From Planctomycetaceae bacterium (GTDB lineage Bacteria; Planctomycetota; Planctomycetia; Pirellulales; Pirellulaceae), in contig PAQH01000058.1 of the NCBI GenBank assembly GCA_002709225.1, positions 23,091 through 87,090 on the forward strand: a DNA stretch of 64,000 bases. The letters are read 5' to 3'. This document shows positions 10,117 through 17,485 of the stretch, piece by piece. The notes under the pieces are model-generated. The model saw only the letters and a program-made list of their open reading frames with translations, did no database searches and was not told the origin of the DNA. How positions within the stretch are numbered: position 1 is the stretch's first letter; every line of letters begins with the position of its first letter. The position numbers were made by a program, and so were the translations under genes.

Positions 10117-10815
10117 TCACAAATCCAAATCCACCGTAATTGTACCACCAGGCTCTATAACAACCGGATCAGATGATGTATCCGCTTTTACCCGCGCAGC
10201 CCATGCTTCTGCATCCTGCACAATCGGTGGAAATGTATTGTAATGGGCTGGAGCAACCCGGCGTGGCTGAATCAACTTGATTGCTGCGATGGAATCTTCC
10301 GGTCCCATAGTGAAATGATCACCAATGGGTAACACCGCGAGGTCCACTCCCACATCTCCAATCAACTTCATATCCGAAAAGAGGGCCGTATCACAAGCAA
10401 AATAAATACGCTGTTCCCCCAACGTCAACAAAAAACCAGCTGCCACACCACCGTCACTACCATCCGGCAATTGGGAGCTGTGCAATGCCGGTGTCATCTT
10501 CACGTGGCCCCAGGGAAACTGCAACGTGCCACCCAAGTTCATGCCAATCGTTTCTTGCACGCCGTGGTTCTTCTGAAACCACTCCGCGATCTCAAACATC
10601 GCAATCACCGTGGCACCGGTGCGATTCGCAATCGATGCCACATCCGCCACGTGGTCAAAATGCCCATGTGATACCAAGATGACATTCGCTTCGACATCGT
10701 CCGCCTTCATCGGTGCCACTGGTGAATCATCCAGGAACGGGTCTAAAAGGATGCGATGTTCGTCAACCTGAATCAACCAGGAGCCATGGCCCAACCAGGT
10801 AAGTTGCGTCGTCAT
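10117..10815 (-). CDS. UPF0173-type metal-dependent hydrolase (metallo-beta-lactamase fold)
   Basis: A 232-residue metallo-beta-lactamase-fold protein of the UPF0173 / YtkL-like group. The metal-binding motif H-x-H-x-D-H is at residues 50-55 (HGHFDH), the N-terminus has the typical TWLGHGSWLI, and later ligands lie in FACDTALF and APAHYNTF. It has no signal peptide and should be cytoplasmic. An AAGGA sequence five bases before the ATG supports the start. Members of this family are widespread but their natural substrate is mostly unknown. It lies between pgi and the DUF6263-like gene, all on the minus strand. Confidence 0.92.
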   Translation of the reverse strand: MTTQLTWLGHGSWLIQVDEHRILLDPFLDDSPVAPMKADDVEANVILVSHGHFDHVADVASIANRTGATVIAMFEIAEWFQKNHGVQETIGMNLGGTLQFPWGHVKMTPALHSSQLPDGSDGGVAAGFLLTLGEQRIYFACDTALFSDMKLIGDVGVDLAVLPIGDHFTMGPEDSIAAIKLIQPRRVAPAHYNTFPPIVQDAEAWAARVKADTSSDPVVIEPGGTITVDLDL

Positions 10816-10919
10816 TGCTGTCCTTCTAGATGAAACGATTACTCAGACGCGATCGCTGTTCCAAAGTGCATACAGGCCGTTGTTGCAAGAGCATCTTCGC
10901 CGACAAAACACGGGCACTC

Positions 10920-12362
10920 TCACTTCGGCAATGAACACGATGAACGTGACAGCAACTGTGTCATGTTTCGTTTGTAGGCTTCGACTCCCGGCTGACCATA
11001 GGGATTAATTTTCAATAAACGCCCCTCAACCACCGTTGCCAACATCAGCATTTGAAACAACTGTCCCATCACGTGAGCATCCAGTGCGGGCAACTTCACG
11101 TCAATCGTGGAACGACGGTCTTCCCGATACGCCTGTTTCGTTCCCTCAATCGCCGCTGCCATAATATCGGGAACCCCCAACCCGACAAGATCGCCTAAAC
11201 CGTCATCGACAAGTTCGCTGGGATCGATTTGTAACGCCGGAGTTCTGGTTGCCTGAACCACGAGATTAACATGGATCTTGTCGCGTTGCCCCTCTTGATG
11301 CTGCTGTGCACGTGAATGCAAATCTCTCGTGTTTACAACCGTCAAGGGCGTGGCTCCCTTTTCCTGCTTACCGAGGCTTTCAGCAAGTAACTGGTCGTGC
11401 CACAAACCAACCGATTCCAATGCGTCTGACCAAACGTTAAGGACGCGAATACCGCACGCTCGCATGCCATTCAAACTGTACAGGCTGCGTACATATTCAA
11501 GCACGACATTTTCACTTGCCTCGCTATCACGAAAATGGGCATTCATAGCAGCGGCGCCCTCCAGTAGTCGAACGACATCGATTCCGAGAATAGCGGCAGG
11601 AAGCAAACCTACTGGTGTGAAGATTGAAAAACGTCCTCCAACTCCATCGGGGATAGTAAAAACATCGTTACACCCTAGCGCCTGTGACATCGCCCGTAAC
11701 CGACCACGAGGGCCGGTCACAACCCGCAGCCGTTCAACCATTCGCTGAGACTCGCAACCAGAACGTCTGTACAGGGTCTCCAGAAACACGCGCAATGCGC
11801 AGGTGGTCTCAATCGTACCGCCACTCTTGCTGACTGCTACGATTCCCCAATCGCATCCAGAGGAAGCTGTTTCAGACCCATCCTCAAGCAACCCTAGCAG
11901 GCCCTGAATCGCATCGTTGTCGAGATTATTCCCCGCAAAGTACATGCGTGGCGTCCCACCACGTGCCGCCCGCGAACGTTCATTGTGATAGGGATGGCAA
12001 AGAACATCCATCAGAGCTCGAGGGCCCATATAGGAGCCACCTATTCCTAACAAGACAACCGCATCCAATCGTTCGCGCATGGTCGCCGCCGATGCCAAGA
12101 TACACCCCACTTCGCTAGCCGACCCTTGGTTTCGACAATCGTCTAACAGGCGTTCTGGTAGGTCAACAAAGGCTGCGTCGAGTGGTTGTTTTTCGGTCGG
12201 AGTTTCTGTCGTGCCCGCCAACATTTGCTGATCTTCCACCAGCACTTCAGTGCGCACAGACTCCAACGCTGCTTGCAAATCACGCCCGTCCTGAGAGGTG
12301 CCTCCGACCAACACTCCTCTACAATCAAGTTCAATCAGGGAGTTCGACTGATTGGTATGCAT
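10920..12362 (-). CDS. pgi: Glucose-6-phosphate isomerase
   Basis: A 480-residue phosphoglucose isomerase, which interconverts glucose 6-phosphate and fructose 6-phosphate in glycolysis and gluconeogenesis. Seen: VVLLGIGGSYMGPRAL (sugar-phosphate binding), the serine-rich VSKSGGTIET loop, GGRFSIFTPVGLLP, and QLLAESLGKQ and KIHVNLVV towards the C-terminus. The length lies between the Bacillus-type (~450) and the E. coli-type (~550) enzymes. The start is placed at the ATG at 12362; a GTG 26 codons upstream is also open but adds a sequence without family resemblance. It is divergent from apgM, another enzyme of central sugar metabolism, so the two may share a control region. Confidence 0.93.
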   Translation of the reverse strand: MHTNQSNSLIELDCRGVLVGGTSQDGRDLQAALESVRTEVLVEDQQMLAGTTETPTEKQPLDAAFVDLPERLLDDCRNQGSASEVGCILASAATMRERLDAVVLLGIGGSYMGPRALMDVLCHPYHNERSRAARGGTPRMYFAGNNLDNDAIQGLLGLLEDGSETASSGCDWGIVAVSKSGGTIETTCALRVFLETLYRRSGCESQRMVERLRVVTGPRGRLRAMSQALGCNDVFTIPDGVGGRFSIFTPVGLLPAAILGIDVVRLLEGAAAMNAHFRDSEASENVVLEYVRSLYSLNGMRACGIRVLNVWSDALESVGLWHDQLLAESLGKQEKGATPLTVVNTRDLHSRAQQHQEGQRDKIHVNLVVQATRTPALQIDPSELVDDGLGDLVGLGVPDIMAAAIEGTKQAYREDRRSTIDVKLPALDAHVMGQLFQMLMLATVVEGRLLKINPYGQPGVEAYKRNMTQLLSRSSCSLPK

Positions 12363-12593
12363 GACGGGTCGTGCCCTCACGGTTATGGATCGGCAAACGA
12401 CTTCTACCGAACCAGGCCTCAGCTGCTTAGAATAACGCACATCAAGGGGAAAATTAGAGCACAGAGTGCCCGGCGTGCACAGACGGTTAACCCTCGTACG
12501 GACAATTTGTCAGGATCGTCAGCGGAGGTCACTCTCAGCGGCTAATTTCTTCCACTCTCGGGTTTCCACATCAACAACTTATCAATAAGCATC

Positions 12594-13808
12594 ATGGACT
12601 TACACGAATTGACGCGCAGCCTGCACACTAAGAATGACTCCAAGATCGTTATGCTTGTCGCTGACGGTTTGGGAGGATTACCGCTTGTCGCCGGGGAGGG
12701 AACCGAACTGGAAACAGCAAACACGCCGCACCTGGACGCTCTCGCGGCGCGCGGGGTACAAGGGGGTAGCATTCCCGTCGCACCTGGGATCAGCCCAGGT
12801 AGTGGGCCTGGGCATCTCGGTTTGTTTGGCTACGATCCCCTCAAATATCTGATCGGTCGAGGCGCTCTGGAAGCGACTGGAATTGGCTTTGAACTTCAGC
12901 CTGGCGACGTCGCCATCCGCTGCAATTTTTGTACGCTTGATGACGATGGCAATATCGCCGACCGGAGGGCGGGGCGAATCGCGACCGACCAAAGTGTACC
13001 TCTCGTTCACCGACTACGCGAAATTTCGATCGCAGGCCTGGAAACTTTTGTGGAGCCGGTCAAGGAACATCGATTCGTGGTCGTTTTCCGGGGGCCAGAT
13101 TTAGGTGGAGACGTCCGTGACACTGATCCCCAAGAAACCGGCGTACCGCCCCTCGATCCTCAAGCCGTCGACCCCAACGACGCCGCCAGCTGCAGGACCG
13201 CGGAGTTAGCCGGTGAGTTTCTACGGCAGGCGCGGCAGCTCTTGTCCGCGGAACCTCAAGCGAACTTTCATACGATGCGTGGTTTCGCCGTCAAACCCAA
13301 CCTCCCCTCCTATGACGAAGTATATGGCCTGAGAGCCGCCGCGATTGCCGTGTATCCCATGTACAAAGGACTGGCCCGGCTGGTCGGAATGGAAATCGTG
13401 GGACAATCTCAATCGCTGGACGAGCAAATCACCACGCTGGAAAACTCCTGGAACGACTTCGATTTCTTTTTCGTGCACTTCAAGTACACCGACAGCACCG
13501 GTGAAGATGGAGATTACAGTGGTAAGGTGGCTCGAATCGAGGAGCTTGATAAGAGCATTCCAAGAATCATGGCACTCAACCCAACTGTCATGATTGTAAC
13601 CGGCGACCACAGCACTCCCTGCTTCTTGCGTGCCCATAGTTGGCATCCAGTACCAACCCTGCTCGTATCTGACTGCTGTCGACCGGACCCCGCCCAGACG
13701 TTTAGCGAAACCGCTAGTATCAGCGGAGGCCTTGGCCAGTTCGAAGCTCGCCACTTAATGACACTCGCGCTCGCCAATGCGGACCGGCTGGGAAAATACG
13801 GCGCTTGA
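12594..13808 (+). CDS. apgM: Archaeal-type 2,3-bisphosphoglycerate-independent phosphoglycerate mutase
   Basis: A 404-residue cofactor-independent phosphoglycerate mutase of the archaeal (aPGAM) class, which interconverts 3- and 2-phosphoglycerate. It belongs to the alkaline phosphatase superfamily: the metal-binding D24 in LVADGLGG, the nucleophile-serine region GISPGSGPGHLGLFGYD around residue 65, HFKYTDSTGEDG and the metal-binding TGDHSTP are all present. The length (~400) fits the archaeal class rather than the ~510-residue bacterial GpmI class. No Shine-Dalgarno sequence is seen before the ATG. It is divergent from pgi with about 230 bases between them, and converges on the LTxxQ-like gene across a hairpin. 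Confidence 0.93.
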   Translation: MDLHELTRSLHTKNDSKIVMLVADGLGGLPLVAGEGTELETANTPHLDALAARGVQGGSIPVAPGISPGSGPGHLGLFGYDPLKYLIGRGALEATGIGFELQPGDVAIRCNFCTLDDDGNIADRRAGRIATDQSVPLVHRLREISIAGLETFVEPVKEHRFVVVFRGPDLGGDVRDTDPQETGVPPLDPQAVDPNDAASCRTAELAGEFLRQARQLLSAEPQANFHTMRGFAVKPNLPSYDEVYGLRAAAIAVYPMYKGLARLVGMEIVGQSQSLDEQITTLENSWNDFDFFFVHFKYTDSTGEDGDYSGKVARIEELDKSIPRIMALNPTVMIVTGDHSTPCFLRAHSWHPVPTLLVSDCCRPDPAQTFSETASISGGLGQFEARHLMTLALANADRLGKYGA

Positions 13809-13852
13809 CATCGCAATGAGGCCGGCAGTTCGGTGCGCTGGCGCAATAAAAT

Positions 13853-13883
13853 GGCCTGCACGGCACACATGTCCGCGCAGGCC
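13853..13883. terminator. Hairpin between convergent genes
   Basis: GGCCTGC (13853-13859) and GCAGGCC (13877-13883) form a seven-base-pair stem, extended inward by CGG/CCG across one mismatch, around a nine-base loop. It lies in the 122-base gap between the convergent apgM and LTxxQ-like genes, where a bidirectional terminator would be expected. No T-tract follows on either strand. Confidence 0.5.
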
Positions 13884-13930
13884 TGATAAACGCCTGTCTC
13901 GGCAACCGCGAAGCCACCAAGCTGGAAGAG

Positions 13931-14629
13931 TTAGTTCCCTTTCTTTTTGCCTCGACCACGACCGCCGCCACCGAATCCGCGACGGGGCAACTCAAACTTC
14001 TTGCCTTGCATGGACGTAAATTGCTTTTTCTGAGGTGCGGTCAGCACTGCCATCGTCTGCTTTTCAGCATCCGCCCGCATCTTTTCCATCTTGGGACGCA
14101 GCTTGGCAAAATCGGCACGTCCACCAGAAAACATCTTCCGCATTTCCTGGGTCATCGTGTCAGCAATTCCCTTGATCTTCTTGCTTTGAGCCGCAGTCAG
14201 CTTGAGCTCCTTGGCTACGTCAGCATCCCGCAGAGCGGCTGACCCAGCTTGCTGGATGTGAATCTGCCTGAGCCGAGTGTATTGGTCGGGGGCCAACATC
14301 TCAGCCAATTTGGCTTTCACGGCTTTGCCACGCTTGACTTGGATCTCCGCCATCTTCTTCATAAACGTGTCACGCTCCGCGTCCGTCGCCTCTTGAAAAT
14401 TAATCCTCGGGTTCGGAAACTGCTTTTGCATCTCTGCTGCAATGACCTCGCCTTCGTCGATTTGGACGTCGAGCAAATCCAGTTCGATTTGCACTTTTTC
14501 AATTTGCAGTAAACCCAACAAGGGATCACCACCAAATCCACCGCGCCGTTGTGCCTGTGCGGCCGGGACGACTACCAATGCCACCACTGCGATTGCCAGG
14601 GCGGCAAACTGCATTCTGCGTACCATCAT
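13931..14629 (-). CDS. Secreted Spy/LTxxQ-like helical protein
   Basis: A 232-residue exported protein. A signal peptide ends near AAQAQ (about residue 25); the mature part is almost entirely charged helix and contains LTxxQ-type motifs (LAPDQ, LTAAQ, LTAPQ), as in the Spy/CpxP group of periplasmic proteins that buffer envelope stress. The C-terminus is a Gly/Arg/Lys-rich tail (GRGRGKKKGN). The start is set at the ATG at 14629 because AAGGAG lies five bases before it; an upstream start is open but unsupported. It is the last gene of a minus-strand cluster that also encodes an EF-hand protein, a permease and an EF-hand adaptor. Spy-like chaperone activity is inferred from motifs only. Confidence 0.75.
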   Translation of the reverse strand: MMVRRMQFAALAIAVVALVVVPAAQAQRRGGFGGDPLLGLLQIEKVQIELDLLDVQIDEGEVIAAEMQKQFPNPRINFQEATDAERDTFMKKMAEIQVKRGKAVKAKLAEMLAPDQYTRLRQIHIQQAGSAALRDADVAKELKLTAAQSKKIKGIADTMTQEMRKMFSGGRADFAKLRPKMEKMRADAEKQTMAVLTAPQKKQFTSMQGKKFELPRRGFGGGGRGRGKKKGN

Positions 14630-14713
14630 TCTTACTCCTTGGAATAACAACATCGAAAAATCACTGCCCACAGGGGCGATGGCCAAAAGGGTCGCTTTCA
14701 CCGCAACAATTGA

Positions 14714-15961
14714 CTAACGATTACCTCTGCCAAGATTCTTGAACTGCTCAAGCATCGCGTCCGCTTCCGTCTCATCAACCGCATCGTCACCATTACTATC
14801 CACATTGCTCCACCAGAAATCGATCCCCCTTTTTAACTCAGCGGGCAATTCCTCCTTGGATACCTTTTCATTTTTGTCTTTATCAAACAGGGCAACAAAG
14901 GCCTTGCCGGATTCTGGCAAAGCAAAACCGCCAGCGCCTTTCTTATCACCCGCTTTAGCGTCATCAGCTGGCGTGGAACGATTACCGCCCCCGCCCGTCG
15001 AAGACAACTCATCCTCTTCAATAAAGCCATCGCCATTCTTGTCGAGTCGATCAAAAAATCGCTTAATGTTTTCCGGCGCTTCATCCTTACTAATTTTGCC
15101 GTCGCCGTCGGCATCATTTTCCTGCAAGCGACTCCAACCCCGGCCACCTGCACGCTGTTCTGCTGCGGCGGGTGCCGGTGCGGGCTCTCCCCGCAAACGA
15201 GCCAACAAAGTGTCGAGCGCCTGGCCACTGGTTTCACTCGCGAACGGGTTCGCATCGTCGTCACCACCGCCACCACCACGGCCACCGCCACCAAATCCGC
15301 CAAAACCCCCACCGCCACGACCGCCCCCGCCACGACCGCCTCCACCCGACCGACTGCGACGACGAAAGGGCAGGCCGACATTTTCTTGTTTGGCGACCTG
15401 TTCCTCGGTGAGAATCGAAGAGAGGGCCTCGTATTTTTCTTTGGCTTCGTCGTCGGTCATCGTATCCTTATCCGCCACATCAGCCAGCGCATCGAGCAAA
15501 GACCGCGTCTGCTCGTCGGAAAGGCGAATGCCCACATCGCCGGTCAACAACGCCAACTTCCGAACCAACGTGGTCAACTGGCGTTTGCTGTTTTGCCCGC
15601 GGCCACCACCTCCTCCAAACATGGCTCCCATGCCACCCATACCGCCTCCCATGCCGGCAAAGCCGCCACCGCCGCCTGGGCTACTTCCGCGCGAGCCGGG
15701 TGCCTGGCCATTCTTGAACCCTGGACCACCGTCGGCTGGTCGGCCACCACGGCCACCAACTCCACTATCGGCCGGGCCTCCACCTGGGCCACCCATACTT
15801 CCGTTCGGTGCCGATTCCGCGCCCTCGACAACCGCGTTGGGGTCGGGCGCATTGCCACTGTTGGAGGCCAGCTTGAGTTCATAGCCCGAGGCGAAAAGTC
15901 CAACCACTGCCAGCCCGATCCCAAGCACAATTCCAGTAGCGACTGCGACCAATTGGTTCAT
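14714..15961 (-). CDS. Membrane-anchored Gly-rich EF-hand protein
   Basis: A 415-residue protein. Residues ~5-28 form an uncleaved-looking hydrophobic anchor, followed by a long Gly/Arg-rich low-complexity stretch, a charged helical part with an LTEEQ motif (~130-190), a second Gly-rich linker, and a C-terminal calcium-binding region. Four EF-hand-like loops are visible: DADGDGKISKDE, DKNGDGFIEEDE, DKDKNEKVSKEE and DSNGDDAVDETE; the first two are canonical. A GAGGTG sequence just before the ATG supports the start. The EF-hand region is a close copy of the C-terminal tail of the adaptor encoded two genes upstream. It lies 35 bases after the permease, so the genes are probably one operon. Calcium binding is predicted from the loops. 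Confidence 0.85.
   Translation of the reverse strand: MNQLVAVATGIVLGIGLAVVGLFASGYELKLASNSGNAPDPNAVVEGAESAPNGSMGGPGGGPADSGVGGRGGRPADGGPGFKNGQAPGSRGSSPGGGGGFAGMGGGMGGMGAMFGGGGGRGQNSKRQLTTLVRKLALLTGDVGIRLSDEQTRSLLDALADVADKDTMTDDEAKEKYEALSSILTEEQVAKQENVGLPFRRRSRSGGGGRGGGGRGGGGFGGFGGGGRGGGGGDDDANPFASETSGQALDTLLARLRGEPAPAPAAAEQRAGGRGWSRLQENDADGDGKISKDEAPENIKRFFDRLDKNGDGFIEEDELSSTGGGGNRSTPADDAKAGDKKGAGGFALPESGKAFVALFDKDKNEKVSKEELPAELKRGIDFWWSNVDSNGDDAVDETEADAMLEQFKNLGRGNR
15049..15148 (-). repeat. EF-hand-coding direct repeat, copy 1
   Basis: One hundred bases coding for the first EF-hand pair region of the membrane-anchored EF-hand protein. Aligned by eye with 17860-17959 it differs at seven positions, and most of those are silent. 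The identity drops sharply outside these limits. Confidence 0.85.
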
Positions 15962-15996
15962 AATTCACCTCAGCAAATCTGGTGACAGGATGTGTT

Positions 15997-17328
15997 CTAT
16001 TCGTGCCTCAAGGCTTCAATCGGATCCATTTGCGCTGCCCGAAAAGCAGGCAACAAACCAAAGATCACGCCGACAACAACAGCGATAACGAACGACACCC
16101 AGACCGACCACGGTGCGATAATCGGTACCATGTTGAGGACATTTTCAGGTATCGCGGCGAGAGATTGGTAGGTCGTACGGTTATTTTTCGCATAAGTCAG
16201 TGCTGAGGTCACAACGGGCCCAACCAGGAACCCGGTAGTGACTCCCATGATTCCACCAATCCCGGTCAGCACGACCGCTTCCGTCATAAACTGCCAAATG
16301 ATATTCACTTTCTTGGCGCCGATCGCCCGCCGAATACCAATTTCCCGGGTCCGCTCCGTGACGGTCGCCAGCATGATGTTCATGATCCCGATCCCACCCA
16401 CAATGAGCGAAATGCTGGCGATCAGAATCCCGAGTACCTGAAACATCTTCTGCAGCAACTCCGCCTGCTTGAGAAGTTCCTTCGGCACCACGAGCGCTAC
16501 GTCTTCCTTGCTCTTATGATCCGGATCCTGCTTGACCAGTACATCGACAATGTCCGCCGTATCATCGATCTGTGCAATGTCAGCCACACTCAATGTGATC
16601 TGGTTCAACTCGACAATCTCGCCCTCTCGACTGCCAGACCGACTAGTCATGGTCTGATCGCCGATACGATGATAGAGCGTTCTGAGCGGAATGTAGACGT
16701 CGAAGTTGTAGTCCTGTGAATCAAGATTACCACCGATCGCAGCCGTGGGATCACGTTGACTGGTCTGACCTACAATGCGGTAGAAATCGGTGTCGATCTG
16801 GATCACCCGCCCCACTGGATTCTCAAAACCGAACAAGGCCACCGCCGAGCGGCCACCCAAAACGCAAACGTTCTTCGGTGGAAACGTACTGTCCTGGTCC
16901 GTGATGAAACGACCGCGTTCAACGGTGAGCTGATTCAATTCCAAATACTCCGGGGTGCAACCAACCACGCGTACTTCTTGTTCGGTCTGATCATTGCGTA
17001 CCGTTTTGCGCATCTCTCGGATTGGCACCGCCTGTTCGACCCAAGGCACACCAGCGGCAATTTTCTTGAAATCAGCTCGCTTCAAGCCGTAACTCAAGAA
17101 CATACCGCCGCCCGCCGCTGACGAATTCTGCGAAGGCTTGACCGTACGTACGATCACGTTCTTTGCGCCCAAATCGCGAATCTGGTCCTGCGCTTGCTGA
17201 CTGACACCGTTGCCCATTGCTACCAGCCAGATCACCGCGGTAATACCGATCCAAATACCGATAATTGCCAGGCCTGAACGCAACGGCTGCAACAGCAGAC
17301 TTCGCATGCTCAATGTAAACGTCTTCAT
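15997..17328 (-). CDS. FtsX/MacB-type ABC exporter permease
   Basis: A 443-residue permease of the MacB/FtsX class. Order: an N-terminal membrane helix (~18-40), a large extracytoplasmic MacB-type core (~45-300), and three C-terminal helices with the FtsX landmark GGIGIMNIMLATV and the ATPase-contacting ERTREIGIRRAIGAK segment between helices. It ends in the family-typical QMDPIEALRHE. GGTGGT lies a few bases before the chosen ATG at 17328. In MacAB systems such a permease works with an ATPase and a periplasmic adaptor; the adaptor is encoded immediately upstream, but no ATPase gene is present in the cluster. The conserved contact segment argues that an ATPase exists elsewhere. Substrate unknown. 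Confidence 0.9.
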   Translation of the reverse strand: MKTFTLSMRSLLLQPLRSGLAIIGIWIGITAVIWLVAMGNGVSQQAQDQIRDLGAKNVIVRTVKPSQNSSAAGGGMFLSYGLKRADFKKIAAGVPWVEQAVPIREMRKTVRNDQTEQEVRVVGCTPEYLELNQLTVERGRFITDQDSTFPPKNVCVLGGRSAVALFGFENPVGRVIQIDTDFYRIVGQTSQRDPTAAIGGNLDSQDYNFDVYIPLRTLYHRIGDQTMTSRSGSREGEIVELNQITLSVADIAQIDDTADIVDVLVKQDPDHKSKEDVALVVPKELLKQAELLQKMFQVLGILIASISLIVGGIGIMNIMLATVTERTREIGIRRAIGAKKVNIIWQFMTEAVVLTGIGGIMGVTTGFLVGPVVTSALTYAKNNRTTYQSLAAIPENVLNMVPIIAPWSVWVSFVIAVVVGVIFGLLPAFRAAQMDPIEALRHE

Positions 17329-17485
17329 GGACACCACCTTCAACAAAAAACAACCGTAACACACACCTCCCGGCGGACGAATCGTCGCGCCGGGAGTGCT
17401 GGGAATCAAGTAGCCGCAAGAAAACATACGTAGCGAACAACCAAACGGGGCCCTCTGCTACTCAGTCGCGACTACACACGTCCGG

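Noticed and set aside
14739..15884. Long proline-rich plus-strand frame opposite the EF-hand protein gene
   Set aside because: It is the shadow of the Gly/Arg-rich minus-strand gene; the Pro-rich composition follows from its GC-rich repeats.
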